In this document: piece after piece, positions 25,057-34,622 of the stretch
Position numbering within the stretch: the first letter of the stretch is position 1
Layout: each line of letters begins with the position of its first letter
Assembly (NCBI GenBank): GCA_963773835.1
Contig: CAVZCQ010000004.1
Location: 1,240,001 to 1,304,000, forward strand
Source: JOPF136 sp963773835
GTDB lineage: Bacteria; Acidobacteriota; Terriglobia; Acidiferrales; UBA7541
Length of the DNA: 64,000 bases
Direction of reading: 5' to 3'
Notes under the pieces: model-generated
Databases searched by the model: none
The model's input: the letters and a program-made list of their open reading frames with translations, nothing else
Told to the model about the DNA's origin: nothing
Made by a program: the position numbers and the translations under genes

Positions 25057-25791
25057 ATGCCCGGCGGCAACGGCGTCCCCAACGCGATTCGCGCGGAAAA
25101 CCTCTGCCGCTACTACGCCATGGGCGAATCCCTCGTGAAAGCCCTCGACGGCGTCTCCCTGGAAATCCGCCCCCGCGAACGTGTGGCGCTCGTGGGCGCC
25201 TCCGGTTCGGGCAAATCCACTCTCCTCCACCTCATGGCTGGCCTCGACCGCCCCACCAGCGGCGCCATCGAAACGCAGGGACGCAGTCTCGCCGCCATGT
25301 CGCCCCAGGAACTCGCCGCGCATCGTCGCGACACCGTCGGCATGATTTTCCAGGCCTTCCATCTGCTCCCCCGCATGACGCTCGAAGAAAACGTCGAGCT
25401 CCCGCTCCGGCTCGCTGAAGTCCCCCGGGACGACCGCCCCGCTCGCGTGCGCGAAGCGCTCGAGCGCGTGGGACTGGGCGCGCGCGCCAGCCACCGCCCC
25501 GGTGAGCTCTCCGGAGGCGAACAGCAGCGCGCCGCCATCGCCCGCGCTCTCGTCAACCGCCCCTCCATCCTGTTGGCCGACGAACCCACCGGCAATCTCG
25601 ACAGCCGCAACGGCGAAGAAATCATGCGCCTCATCGCCCATCTCAACGGCTCGCTGGGAATGACCGTGGTCCTCGTCACTCACGAGCACAAACTCGCCGC
25701 CACGTTTGCTGAACGCATGGTCGTCCTCTCCGACGGCCGGCTCGCCGCTGAAGGCCGCCCCGGCGACCCCGCCCTCGAGGCCCTGCGATGA
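25057..25791 (+). CDS. MacB/LolD-type ABC transporter ATPase
   Basis: 244 aa. Walker A VGASGSGKST (47-54), signature GELSGGEQQRAAIARAL, Walker B ILLADEPTGNLDSRNGEEIM, then VVLVTHEHKLA: the NLDS variant is typical of the LolD/MacB mechanotransmitter clade. It pairs with the permease whose ATG overlaps its stop (ATGA at 25788-25791). Function: export or extraction of a lipoprotein, peptide or drug from the inner-membrane outer leaflet. No membrane-fusion protein gene is adjacent. Confidence 0.92.
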   Translation: MPGGNGVPNAIRAENLCRYYAMGESLVKALDGVSLEIRPRERVALVGASGSGKSTLLHLMAGLDRPTSGAIETQGRSLAAMSPQELAAHRRDTVGMIFQAFHLLPRMTLEENVELPLRLAEVPRDDRPARVREALERVGLGARASHRPGELSGGEQQRAAIARALVNRPSILLADEPTGNLDSRNGEEIMRLIAHLNGSLGMTVVLVTHEHKLAATFAERMVVLSDGRLAAEGRPGDPALEALR

Positions 25792-27299
25792 AGGCCAACG
25801 ACCTGGTCGAGCTGGCTGCGCGCAATCTGCGCGAATCCGGTTTTCGCAACTCGCTCACCACCCTCGGCATCGCCGTCGGCGTGGCTGCGCTCGTCGCCAT
25901 GCTTTCGCTCGGCGCCGGGCTCCAGGGTCTGGTCAGCAACCGCTTTGCCCGCTCCGGCCTGTTCAACACCATCGGCGTCTTCACCGCGCGCGACATGCGC
26001 GCCATGGAACGCAGTGAGCGCCGCTCCGGCATCCTGGAAACCAGCGTGCGCCCCCTCGACGCCGCTGCTCGAAAGGAAATCTCCGCGCTCCCCGACGTCA
26101 TCGAGGTCTATCCGGAAGTCCGCCTCCTCACTGACGTCACCTTCGGCGATCGCACCCTGTTCACCAGCGTCAGCGGCCTTCCCCCCTCCGCGAAACAAAA
26201 CGAAGCTTTCGAGTCCATGCACGGCCATTTCTTCTCTTCCCCCGACGCCCTGGAGGTGATCCTTCATGTGGATTTCGCCCGCGACCTCCTTGCCCCAGCC
26301 AATGCCCCCGGCGATTCCTTTTCTCTCCCCGTGGGTCCGCGCACGAGCGGCGCTCCGGAAGTCACCGACGCACAGCTCAATTCCCTGCTCGGAAAAGAAA
26401 TCGTGCTCCATTACGGCGAACGCGTGCCCACACCCGCTCCCGTGCAACCCACTCTCGCCCGCGCCGGCGCTTCCAAGTCCCGCCCGGGCGACCCGCCCCG
26501 GAACGCTCCCGCCACCGCCGCGCCAAATTCGGCCGGCAAAGACTCCGCCGGCACCGTCAGTTTTTCCGTCGTGCGCCGCGACGAGCCCCTGCGCATCGTC
26601 GGCGTCATCGACACCGAGCCCTACGCCGGAATCACCGCGAGTGCGGCCGCCCGCGTCTTTCTGCCCGTGGGCCTGGCGGAAAAACTCCACCCGGCCATGG
26701 CTTCCAATCTGCGCGACATCATGCAGGCCCGCCCCTCGGCCTCCGAGGACTATTCCGCGCTCATCGTCCGCGTGGACGATCCGGCTCGCGTTCAGCCCAC
26801 CCAGGACGCGTTGAAGGGCATGGGATTCCGCACATTTTCCCTGCTCGACGCCACCAAGAGCCTCCGCCGCGTCTTCGTCATTCTCGATCTCTTCCTCGCC
26901 ATTTTCGGCAGCGTCGCGCTCGTCGTCGCCTCGCTCGGCATCGTCAACACTCTCGTCATGTCCGTGCTCGAACGCCGCCGCGAAATCGGCGTCCTCAAAG
27001 CCCTCGGCGCCAGCGACGCGGACGTGAAGCGCCTCTTTTTCGTCGAGGCCGGCGTCATGGGCGTCGGCGGTGGCGCGCTCGGCGTTCTGCTCGGCTGGCT
27101 CATCGGCCGCGCCATCAACTTCGGCACCAATATTTATCTCTCCCGTCAGGACCTGCCCCACGAAACCATCGTCCTCCTCCCGCTGTGGCTCATTGCCGGC
27201 GCCGTTGCGTTCGCCGTCGTCGTCAGCCTGCTCTCCGGCATTTATCCCGCGGCTCGCGCCGCCCGCCTCGACCCCGTCCAGGTCCTCCGCTACGAGTAG
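25788..27299 (+). CDS. MacB/FtsX-family ABC transporter permease
   Basis: 503 aa with the MacB topology: TM1 near residues 20-45 (NSLTTLGIAVGVAALVAMLSLGAGL), a large periplasmic domain of about 300 residues, then three C-terminal segments in VFVILDLFLAIFGSVALVVASLGIVNTLVM, the cytoplasmic loop SVLERRREIGVLKALGASDADV (FtsX signature) and the last helices to RLDPVQVLRYE. The periplasmic domain holds a low-complexity Pro/Ala stretch. Translationally coupled to the ATPase. Substrate unknown. Confidence 0.92.
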   Translation: MKANDLVELAARNLRESGFRNSLTTLGIAVGVAALVAMLSLGAGLQGLVSNRFARSGLFNTIGVFTARDMRAMERSERRSGILETSVRPLDAAARKEISALPDVIEVYPEVRLLTDVTFGDRTLFTSVSGLPPSAKQNEAFESMHGHFFSSPDALEVILHVDFARDLLAPANAPGDSFSLPVGPRTSGAPEVTDAQLNSLLGKEIVLHYGERVPTPAPVQPTLARAGASKSRPGDPPRNAPATAAPNSAGKDSAGTVSFSVVRRDEPLRIVGVIDTEPYAGITASAAARVFLPVGLAEKLHPAMASNLRDIMQARPSASEDYSALIVRVDDPARVQPTQDALKGMGFRTFSLLDATKSLRRVFVILDLFLAIFGSVALVVASLGIVNTLVMSVLERRREIGVLKALGASDADVKRLFFVEAGVMGVGGGALGVLLGWLIGRAINFGTNIYLSRQDLPHETIVLLPLWLIAGAVAFAVVVSLLSGIYPAARAARLDPVQVLRYE

Positions 27300-27363
27300 G
27301 GGCGCTGCGCACCTGTTTTGATCCGCATTCCTTTCTATGAGCCTCACTGCATCCCCCGATCTC

Positions 27364-27441
27364 TGTAGCTCAGGTCCCGCCGTTGTCCACTGTGGTGCGC
27401 CGGCCAACGCCCGACTTGTAGCTCAGGTCCCGCCGTTGTCC
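27364..27441 (+). repeat. Pair of 25-bp direct repeats after the exporter operon
   Basis: Copies at 27364-27388 and 27417-27441, identical over 25 bp (beginning TGTAGCTCAGGTCCCGCC), 53 bp apart start to start. The second copy forms the left arm of the long hairpin at 27422-27474. They look like a REP family member duplicated in tandem. Confidence 0.7.
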
Positions 27442-27480
27442 CGGCGGTGTCTGCCGGACAACGGCTGACCTGAGTCTTTT
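27422..27480 (+). terminator. Long hairpin with T-run, likely terminator of the ABC exporter operon
   Basis: Outer arms CTCAGGTC (27422-27429) and GACCTGAG (27467-27474); inner arms GCCGTTGTCC (27432-27441) and GGACAACGGC (27456-27465), small bulges between. TCTTTT follows at 27475-27480. It lies 122 bp after the permease stop. Confidence 0.6.
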
Positions 27481-27586
27481 CGTTCCACCGCCACCCTCTG
27501 GCCGCGTGGTGGAATGTGCCCTATCCGGAACGCCTGCCCGTCAGGACAGCATTCCTCCCGCCTCCGTCAGTTGTAAGCTGGAGCCG

Positions 27587-28903
27587 ATGGACGGCCCGCA
27601 AATCGTGCAAGTGGAAAAGGTCGAGGTACCCACCCTCGCCGCATGGCTCAAGCGCCAGCGCGCCCTCTGGTGGTGGCTCGCCGCAACCATCATCGTCCTC
27701 GGCGTCGCCGCGTGGCTCCGCCATCTTTCCGCGCCGCCCGATCCGCTCATCTACGCGCAACTCCAATTCGCCAGCGGCATTTTGGCTTTCACGTTTGCCG
27801 GCAATGCCCTGGTCAAATTCCGTGGCGCCGGCGACCGCCTTGCGCTCATCCTCACGTGCGGCTTTGTGTTCGTGGGCATTGCGCTCACCAGTTCCAGCGC
27901 CGTCTCGTTTCGCCTGCTCGAATCCGACCACGACGCCAGCCTGCGCGATCCCATGACCTGGGTGGTCAGCCGCACCCTGCTGGCCGTGCTTTTGGTCGCC
28001 GCGCTCATCGTCGAATGGCACATCCCCACCGCGCGCCATCCCGGCTGGGAAATTGCCGTGGCTCTCGGCGTCGTTTTGCTGTCCACTTCCCTGCTCGTCA
28101 CCGCTCATTGGAGCCTGCCCGCCGACCTGCTGGCGGATCCCGCAGCCGCCTTTCCTCGCCCGGGCAACCTGTTTCCCGCCGCGCTGTTTCTCGTCGCTGC
28201 CATCGGCTACCAACGACGCCTGCGGCATACGGCCACGCCCTTCGACCGTTCGCTCGTCTTCGCCACCGCGCTCAATTTCGCCTGCTGTCTGGCCGCCAGC
28301 CAGTCCGAGCGACAGCTCGATGCGCCGTTCGTCTTTGCCGGCGTGCTTCAATTCGCCAGCTACGCCGTGCTGCTCGGAGGCGCGCTCTTCGACAACGCGC
28401 AACTCCTCGATCGCGTCCGCCAAATGGCCGCCAGCGACCCGCTCACCGGCCTCGCCAATTTCCGCCGCCTCGTGGACGTGGTCGAAGCCGAAATCCAGCG
28501 CTCCTCCCGCTCCGGCCGCCCCTTCGCCCTGCTCCTGTTCGACCTCAACGGCCTGAAGCAGATCAACGACAGGTTCGGTCACCTCGTCGGCAGCCGCGCC
28601 ATCTGCCGTTTCGCCAACGTCCTTCGCGTCCATTCCCGCGCCATCGACACCTGCGCCCGCTATGGCGGCGACGAATTCGTCCTCGTCCTTCCCGAAACCG
28701 GCCCCGAAGCCGCCGAGGAAGTCATCCGCCGCATCGCCGAGCGCATGGCACAGGACGCGGAGAAGCCTCCCGTCTCCGCCGGCGTCGGGATGGCGCTCTA
28801 CCCGCAGGACGGAGAGACGATTGACGCGCTCATGGCCGCCGCTGACCAGCGCCTCTACCAGGCCAAAGGCCGCCGTCCCGCCAAAGCCGCCGCCCGAAGG
28901 TAA
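27587..28903 (+). CDS. Membrane-bound diguanylate cyclase (GGDEF)
   Basis: 438 aa. N-terminal 260 residues contain about seven membrane segments forming an unnamed sensor. The C-terminal GGDEF domain starts at DPLTGLANFRRLVD, contains FDLNGLKQINDRFGH and the active site GGDEF at residues 360-364, and ends AADQRLYQAKGRRP. The product-inhibition I-site R-x-x-D (Arg351-Asp354) lies five residues before the active site, so it is predicted active and feedback inhibited. It makes c-di-GMP, for which the window encodes a PilZ receptor at 36866. Start at 27587 is chosen because the upstream frame is in the repeat region. Confidence 0.93.
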   Translation: MDGPQIVQVEKVEVPTLAAWLKRQRALWWWLAATIIVLGVAAWLRHLSAPPDPLIYAQLQFASGILAFTFAGNALVKFRGAGDRLALILTCGFVFVGIALTSSSAVSFRLLESDHDASLRDPMTWVVSRTLLAVLLVAALIVEWHIPTARHPGWEIAVALGVVLLSTSLLVTAHWSLPADLLADPAAAFPRPGNLFPAALFLVAAIGYQRRLRHTATPFDRSLVFATALNFACCLAASQSERQLDAPFVFAGVLQFASYAVLLGGALFDNAQLLDRVRQMAASDPLTGLANFRRLVDVVEAEIQRSSRSGRPFALLLFDLNGLKQINDRFGHLVGSRAICRFANVLRVHSRAIDTCARYGGDEFVLVLPETGPEAAEEVIRRIAERMAQDAEKPPVSAGVGMALYPQDGETIDALMAAADQRLYQAKGRRPAKAAARR

Positions 28904-28963
28904 GCAGCACCCGCCATGTAGGGGCGACTTTGCGCCGCCATCTACTGTGTGCAACCGTCGGCG

Positions 28964-28987
28964 TAGGGGCACGGCACGCCGTGCCCT
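28964..28987. repeat. Dispersed palindromic repeat, copy 1
   Basis: TAGGGGCACGGCACGCCGTG followed by CCCT, a near-perfect palindrome around GGGCACGGC. A second copy (perfect 20-bp palindrome) lies at 34551-34574. Both follow gene ends. A shorter start of the same type (GTAGGGGCG) lies at 28918. They resemble REP elements dispersed in Acidobacteriota and other metagenomic genomes. Confidence 0.65.
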
Positions 28988-29112
28988 CTTGCGAGAATTC
29001 CCACGGCGGGTGGCTGACCATTCGCGAGAAGCCTGAGTTCGGGGTGCCGCACTCTTTCCGTCCTCGGAAAGGGTGCGGGTTTTTCTTGCTCCTCCTTCCC
29101 ATCCTTCCTTAA

Positions 29113-30201
29113 ATGGCGGATGACGGCGATGGCCGCCGCGTGTACAAATCCAGTGGTACGCTTTATTGGTACGACGCGGGGGACGAAATCCTGGCGGAAA
29201 CCGACGGCTCGGGAAACGTGACCGAAGAATACGTGTTTTTCGGCGGCAAGCGCATTGCCATGCTTCCAGCGGGAGGCAGCGTGCAGTATTACGTCGAGGA
29301 TTTTCTCGGCAGTTCGCGCGTGGTCACCCAATCGAGCGGAGTCGTTTGCTACGACAGTGATTTCACGCCGTTTGGGGGTGAGCTGCCGTACACGAACTCC
29401 TGCCCGGCGCAAAACAACTACAAATTCGAAGGCAAAGAGCGCGACACAGAAACCGGCAATGACGACTTCGGCGCGCGCTACTACTCCTGGCGTTTCGGCC
29501 GCTGGCTCAGCGCCGACTGGAGCGCGGTCCCAGTTCCGGTTCCCTACGCCAACCTCACCAACCCACAAACGCTCAACCTCTACGCCATGGTCGCCGACGA
29601 CCCCGAATCCTTCGCCGACCTCGACGGCCACGATCCGCAAGGAAATTCCGCCATCAGCGCGGGTGATACCTGCGGCGGACAAGAATGTACTGGGAAGAAC
29701 GCCGACCCCGGCAGCGCCGACGACAAAGCCGACACGGCGCGAAATCTAAAGCAGGAATACGAAAATCCTCGGAACGAGTCGGAAGCCAAGCTAGCCAATG
29801 TGACGTATAACAAGGTGGGTGGTTTACATCCGGAGCCGAAAGCGAAACCGGGTGAGCCTGGCAGCGTCGAGCAGCTGCACCAAGCACAACTCGCAGTCGC
29901 GGAAGTCGCCAACAGGGTCTTGAACTCGGACCACCCGGAACGCATTCAAGCGCGGGATGATCTCACGAGCAGAGCGGTACACGATATCAACGCTGGCAAC
30001 CGAGACATAATCGTAGCCCACAACGAGGCACTGGGCGCGGCAAGGGCAGCCCTGAAGGGTTCCAATACAACGAATGGAGCGATGCATTACCGCACGTCAA
30101 GCCACAAGCTCAAATCGCTGTACGGCAATAAGGCTACGATGCAACTGGGGCCTTTTCTCAACGCAACGGGTGGCAAACGCTACCTCATCGTAGCGCCCTG
30201 A
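29113..30201 (+). CDS. Rhs-repeat core C-terminal tip with polymorphic domain (5'-truncated)
   Basis: 362 aa. The first 165 residues are an Rhs-associated core: GRRVYKSSGTLYWYDAGDEILAETDGSGNVTEEYVFFGGKRIA, then the conserved end FEGKERDTETGNDDFGARYYSWRFGRWLSADW...NPQTLNLYAMVADDPESFADLDGH. The following 190 residues are a variable tip, possibly a toxin, with an Ala/Asn-rich helix (AVAEVANRVLNSDHPERIQARDD) and a basic end. An in-frame TAA lies directly before the ATG and no YD-repeat shell exists upstream, so this is an orphan tip or remnant. A secreted protein of unknown family follows 27 bp downstream. Confidence 0.8.
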   Translation: MADDGDGRRVYKSSGTLYWYDAGDEILAETDGSGNVTEEYVFFGGKRIAMLPAGGSVQYYVEDFLGSSRVVTQSSGVVCYDSDFTPFGGELPYTNSCPAQNNYKFEGKERDTETGNDDFGARYYSWRFGRWLSADWSAVPVPVPYANLTNPQTLNLYAMVADDPESFADLDGHDPQGNSAISAGDTCGGQECTGKNADPGSADDKADTARNLKQEYENPRNESEAKLANVTYNKVGGLHPEPKAKPGEPGSVEQLHQAQLAVAEVANRVLNSDHPERIQARDDLTSRAVHDINAGNRDIIVAHNEALGAARAALKGSNTTNGAMHYRTSSHKLKSLYGNKATMQLGPFLNATGGKRYLIVAP

Positions 30202-30227
30202 GGCCCTGAGGGCAGGAGAGTCTGCAA

Positions 30228-30794
30228 ATGAAAACGCCAGTGCTTCTCTTAGCTTGGCTGTTGTTGATCGCTTCTTCCCTATCCAGCGCTCAAGGCACGA
30301 CAAAGAGTAGGCTGACTCAATCCGGGGCAAAAGCGCTAGTGCAGGCGGTCCAGGACGAGATTTATGACTACGAGTACCAAGGGCAGTTTTTTCCGGAAGG
30401 GGGGCCAGTTGGAGACGTTGTTTCCGCGTCTAGGACCCGTGTGCCCCTGTACATCAACCCTATCCTGGACAATGGAGAGGGACAGGCGATCTACAAACTA
30501 ATGCCGTACGGCGAAGTCCTGCGCCTCTTCCATGTGGGTGACGACGGGAAGGTTGTGCTGGACGGTGACCCAGAATTGGGATTCCCTGCGACCCAGCCGA
30601 ACCGAAAGACGGTTTACCTCAAGGACAGCGTTGTTGACCGCATGAAACGTGAGTGGGTGAAGTCTTCTTTCGAAGTCGATCTGTCGCCCAGTCCGGAGAT
30701 GGTCCAAGACGCCGTTCGTCGTCAGAAACAAAGAACCGGAGGTTTTTCCGCATGGGAATTCGCCCGCTCGAAAGAAGGCAAAAAGCCGCAGTAG
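30228..30794 (+). CDS. Secreted protein downstream of the Rhs tip (immunity candidate)
   Basis: 188 aa with a clear signal peptide (VLLLAWLLLIASSLSSAQG). Mature part: mixed alpha/beta, no recognised family (ALVQAVQDEIYDYEYQGQFFPEG, RVPLYINPILDNGEGQAIYKLMPYGEVLRLFHVGDDGKVVLDGDPELGFPATQPNRKTVYL). Position just after an Rhs tip is where immunity genes lie; periplasmic location would suit a toxin acting in the periplasm. This role is inference only. Confidence 0.6.
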   Translation: MKTPVLLLAWLLLIASSLSSAQGTTKSRLTQSGAKALVQAVQDEIYDYEYQGQFFPEGGPVGDVVSASRTRVPLYINPILDNGEGQAIYKLMPYGEVLRLFHVGDDGKVVLDGDPELGFPATQPNRKTVYLKDSVVDRMKREWVKSSFEVDLSPSPEMVQDAVRRQKQRTGGFSAWEFARSKEGKKPQ

Positions 30795-32067
30795 GTGGCC
30801 CGCCATTCGCGTTCCCGGGCGGCCAGGAGTGGCGATCCGGGAGCAGGTGAGGGTCAGTAGGTGCTCTTGCTTCTGCGGGGTTCTGAGAGTGTCATGCTCC
30901 CCCGTTTTCCGCGCACGGGACCATACGACGTCGCGGTCCGTGCCCGGTCCCCTATTTCTGTAGCATCCGCAGAGTTAGTCCTCGGCAGTTTTTTCACCTC
31001 CCAAGTCGCGTTCGGCCGCGTCCTGACTGGCGAATTCGCTCGGCGTCCTCTCTCCGAGAGCCCTGTGAGGCCCTCTCTCGGCGTATTCTCGACTCAAAAT
31101 GAGACGCGAGCCCCTTTTCCACGCCCCACAATCGTCGCGCGCGATCTCAATTTGATTCACTCCGAACACCGCCCAATTCCCCGCGCCGCCCACTTCTCAA
31201 TCTGCGACGCGGTTTGTGCGTCCCGAATCCTTCGGGACACCATTTGTGCCTCCTGATTCCTCAGGACTCTCAACTCTAAACTCTCGACTCTCAACCGTCT
31301 CAACATGCGACCAGCATGTTGACCCTGCTTGCCCTGAGCCGAGTCGAAGGGAGCGAGTCCTCGAGTCGAACGGGTCCGACCAGGATGCGCGTTTTTTGCG
31401 TCCCGACCGCTCGGGACCGCCCACTGCCAACCGCCATGTAATTATTTCCTATTGACTTATAGTTATGACTTGTGATAGGGTCCCCGTGGATCGATCTCGA
31501 TGCACCGCGTCACACCAATCCGAGAGCCGCACGAACAAATTATTCGTAACTCCGTTGGAATCTGCACATGCGCGCCTTCACATCCGCGGATTTCTCCAAG
31601 TCTTGCAAGATCAGCAGATATAAAATCGTTGCGCATCTGCACATTCTCCAGCCACTTGAACTTCAATCCCTTCAACAGTTGCACCGTCGTACCACCTAAC
31701 TTCTCCAGTTTCTGCAGATGCAAGAACGGGGGGAGGGGTCGATATGCAATTCTTATTCGGTCGCGACTGGCCATCGGAGCCCCGCTGCGGGGCTGGAGAC
31801 GCGTCTTGTACGCCCCGACTCGCTTTCGGGGCCCCGGCACAGTCGAGAGACTGTCTTCCTATACCCTTTAGAATGCATACTTGCGAAACACAGAACTTAA
31901 AGTGGCTTCAAAATGAATACTTACGCAAATAGAGGGGGCGCGGCTAGGCAAGCCCGCCGCGATGCGGTGAATTTGCTTCCCTATTTCTATACTTCATGCT
32001 AAATGGCGGAATCGTTCCTTGAGCCCCGCTGCTTACCGGCTGCCCTGCGGCTCACGACGGAGTCACA
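30795..32067. other. 1.27 kb gene desert with REP-like hairpins
   Basis: No open frame here shows recognisable protein features and base composition is visibly less GC-rich in 31440-31760. It holds hairpins of one design: GTCCCGAA/TTCGGGAC at 31220-31238, TCCTGA/TCAGGA at 31251-31266, GTCCCGA/TCGGGAC near 31402-31420, and an AGCCCCG-CTG-CGGGGCT stem near 31780. The stretch CTTGCCCTGAGCCGAGTCGA at about 31329 belongs to a known REP-type family. Likely repeat-rich debris from past rearrangement. A 125-codon minus frame (31463-31840) is not supported. Confidence 0.5.
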
Positions 32068-34516
32068 ATGAACATCCCTAGAGCAACCCTCGAGCCCCTC
32101 CTCGCCGCTTCCTTTCTTCCCGTGGCACTCTGCCTGGCGTGGGCGGCAGGGCCTGCTCCGCTTTCCGTGCTCGCTGCCCCCGGCTCCGACGCCGCATCGG
32201 CACCCAACTCGGATCCCATCTACCAGCAGTTGCGCCACCTCGGACTGGGCAGTGAAGCCCTCTCCATTCACGAAGTCGTGCTGAAGCGCGATGCCGGCAC
32301 CTTCACCTTCCACTCGGGAACAGTCTGCTTCGCCGCTCCCGTCGCCGGCAAGATATCCGGCGCAGTGTTCAAAGGAGACGGCAGTTTCACGCTCGTTCCT
32401 CCCACCCCGTCCGAGCGCCGCAGCCTCTCGCTGCTCACGCTGCAGCCCGCCATGGAGGAACAATATTCCGAACTCGCCCTCCGCTTCACAGACGACACGT
32501 ACAAGGAGCTGAAAGCTGCGCCCGGCGCAAAGCCCCGCAGCGGGCGCGTCCTGCCCCGGCGGCATCCTCCAGGATTCGCAGCAGGTCACCCGGCAGAGCC
32601 TCAACTACAACCTCGAAGCGCGCATCCTCCAGGATCTGCTCGGACAGCAGCCCGGCGGCCTGTTCGTTGCCTTCATTAAAGGAAAAAAGTACAGCAGCAA
32701 GATGATCTATATTATCGACCCGCATGGCGTGCCCCTGGGGCTCGAACCGGAGGAAGTGGCGCTGGTGACCTACGACGAAAACAAATTCGGCCAGTGGGCC
32801 GTCTTCCACTTCTCTCCCGAGTACGCCTCCGGCCTGGCAAGGGGAAACCAGCAGAACAGCGCCATCCAGGTGAAATCGCAGAAGCTGGACACCGAAATCG
32901 AAAGCAGCGGAAAGCTGAACGGCAAGGCAGCCACCACCATCGTCTGTCGCGTGGACGGCCTGCGCGTCATTCACCTCCAGCTCTTTCCCTCCCTGCGCGT
33001 GGACAACGTGACCGGCCAGGACAGCCAGCCGCTCAGCTTCATCCAGGAAGACAAAAAGGAAGACTCGGATTTCTGGATCATCCTCCCCAAAGGGCTCGCC
33101 GCCGGCCAGGAGTACACCCTCACCAGCACCTACAGCGGCAAGGGCGCCATTTCCAGCGAAGGCGGCGGCAACTACTTCCCCGTCGCCCGCAGCTCCTGGT
33201 ATCCCGGCACCGAGCGTTGGGACGATTTCGCCACCTTCGATATGACCTTTTCCATTCCCAAAGGAATGGACCTGGTGGCCACCGGCCAGCAACTGGGCAG
33301 CGTCAACGAGGGAAAGGAGGCCGTCTCTCACTGGCGCAGTGAACAACCCCAGCCCGTCGCAGGCTTCCAGATGGGCAGATTCAAGAAACAGGAGGCCACA
33401 CTCGCCGAACTCGGCAACTTCAAGATCGAGGCATTCGCAAACCAGGAAGTTCCCGGCTTTGTGCGCGGCGGCGGCACCCTGGGAACCCTGGAGACGACCG
33501 GACTGGCCAAGAAGGCCCTGGCCGAAGCCGAACTCGCGGTTCCCATCTATTCCGACTATTTCGGGCCGCTCGGCTTCAAGCGCCTGGCCATGACGCAGCA
33601 GACCGCCATGAACTACGGGCAGTCGTGGCCGGAGATGATCTACCTTCCCATGAGCTACTTCTACGACACCACCGTCCGCCACCAGCTCGGCCTGGATGAT
33701 CCCCGCGGCTACTTCACCGTCGTCGCCCCGCATGAAGTCGCCCACCAGTGGTGGGGACAAACCGTCGCCTGGGGCTCCTACCGCGACCAGTGGATGAGCG
33801 AAGGCTTCGCCGATTTTTCCGCCTCGCTCTTTATCCAGTCGGTGTGGAAAGACAAGCCGCAAGAGTTCCATAAATTCTGGAACGACGAACGCGACATGAT
33901 CATCGAAAAGAACGCGCTCGGCTTCCGCGCCATCGACGCCGGCCCCCTGACCCTGGGCTACCGCCTGAACAACAGCCGCGCCGGGTTCAACATCACGCGC
34001 CAGCTCATCTATCCCAAAGGCGCTTACGTCCTCCACATGCTCCGCATGATGATGTGGGACCGCACCACCGGCGACGCGAAGTTCAAGGAAATGATGCACG
34101 ACTTCGTAAAAACCTATTCCGGCCGTAGCGCCACCACCGAAGACTTCAAATCCACCGTCGAACGCCACATGACCCCCGCGATGAACCTGGACGGCAACGG
34201 AAAGATGGACTGGTTCTTCGACGAGTATGTCTACGGAACTGCGCTCCCCACCTGCGCCTTCGAGGCGACCTTCAGCAAGGATGCCGGGGGCGGCACCGTG
34301 GCGCAACTGAAGCTCACGCAGTCCGGCGTGGACGGCTCTTTCAAGATGCTCGTGCCCATCTACCTGCAACTGGCCGACGGTAAAACCGTGTTTCTTGGCC
34401 GCACCAAGATCCTGGGCAATTCCACCTGGCAGCAGGCTATTCCGCTCGCGGGCTTGAAGGACATGCCCAAGCGCGCGCTCATCAACCAGTACAACGACGT
34501 GTTGTGCGCCAAGTAG
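32068..34516 (+). pseudogene. M1-family metallopeptidase (aminopeptidase), frameshifted
   Basis: One gene in two frames. Frame one gives a signal peptide and N-terminal beta domain to ...RFTDDTYKELKAAPGAKP (about 32540). Near 32540-32565 the reading moves to another frame, which continues GILQDSQQVTRQSLNYNLEARILQDLLGQQ and runs into the 604-aa part starting MIYIIDPHG at 32702. The catalytic part has HEVAHQWWGQ (zinc motif HExxH at 33731-33745) and the third ligand Glu in WMSEGFADF, plus the M1 C-terminal region. Repaired length is about 815 aa. The rest is intact, so a single-base indel, either sequencing error or recent decay. Confidence 0.85.
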
Positions 34517-34550
34517 GCCGCGTCCGTTCGCGCCCTCCCGCAGGAACGCG

Positions 34551-34574
34551 TAGGGGCACGGCATGCCGTGCCCT
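34551..34574. repeat. Dispersed palindromic repeat, copy 2
   Basis: Second copy of the element at 28964-28987, differing at one central base (T for C), which makes the 20-bp palindrome perfect. It sits between the M1 peptidase stop and the Rieske oxygenase start. Confidence 0.65.
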
Positions 34575-34622
34575 CGCCGGTTGCCGCGCCCCGATGCGTG
34601 GTGTAGTCTGCCGAAAATAGGA

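Noticed and set aside
27364..27480. Possible CRISPR fragment
   Set aside because: Only two repeats, the second part of a terminator hairpin, and no cas genes.
31463..31840. A 125-codon minus-strand frame in the desert
   Set aside because: No family, no RBS, overlaps hairpin repeats; composition unlike the other genes.
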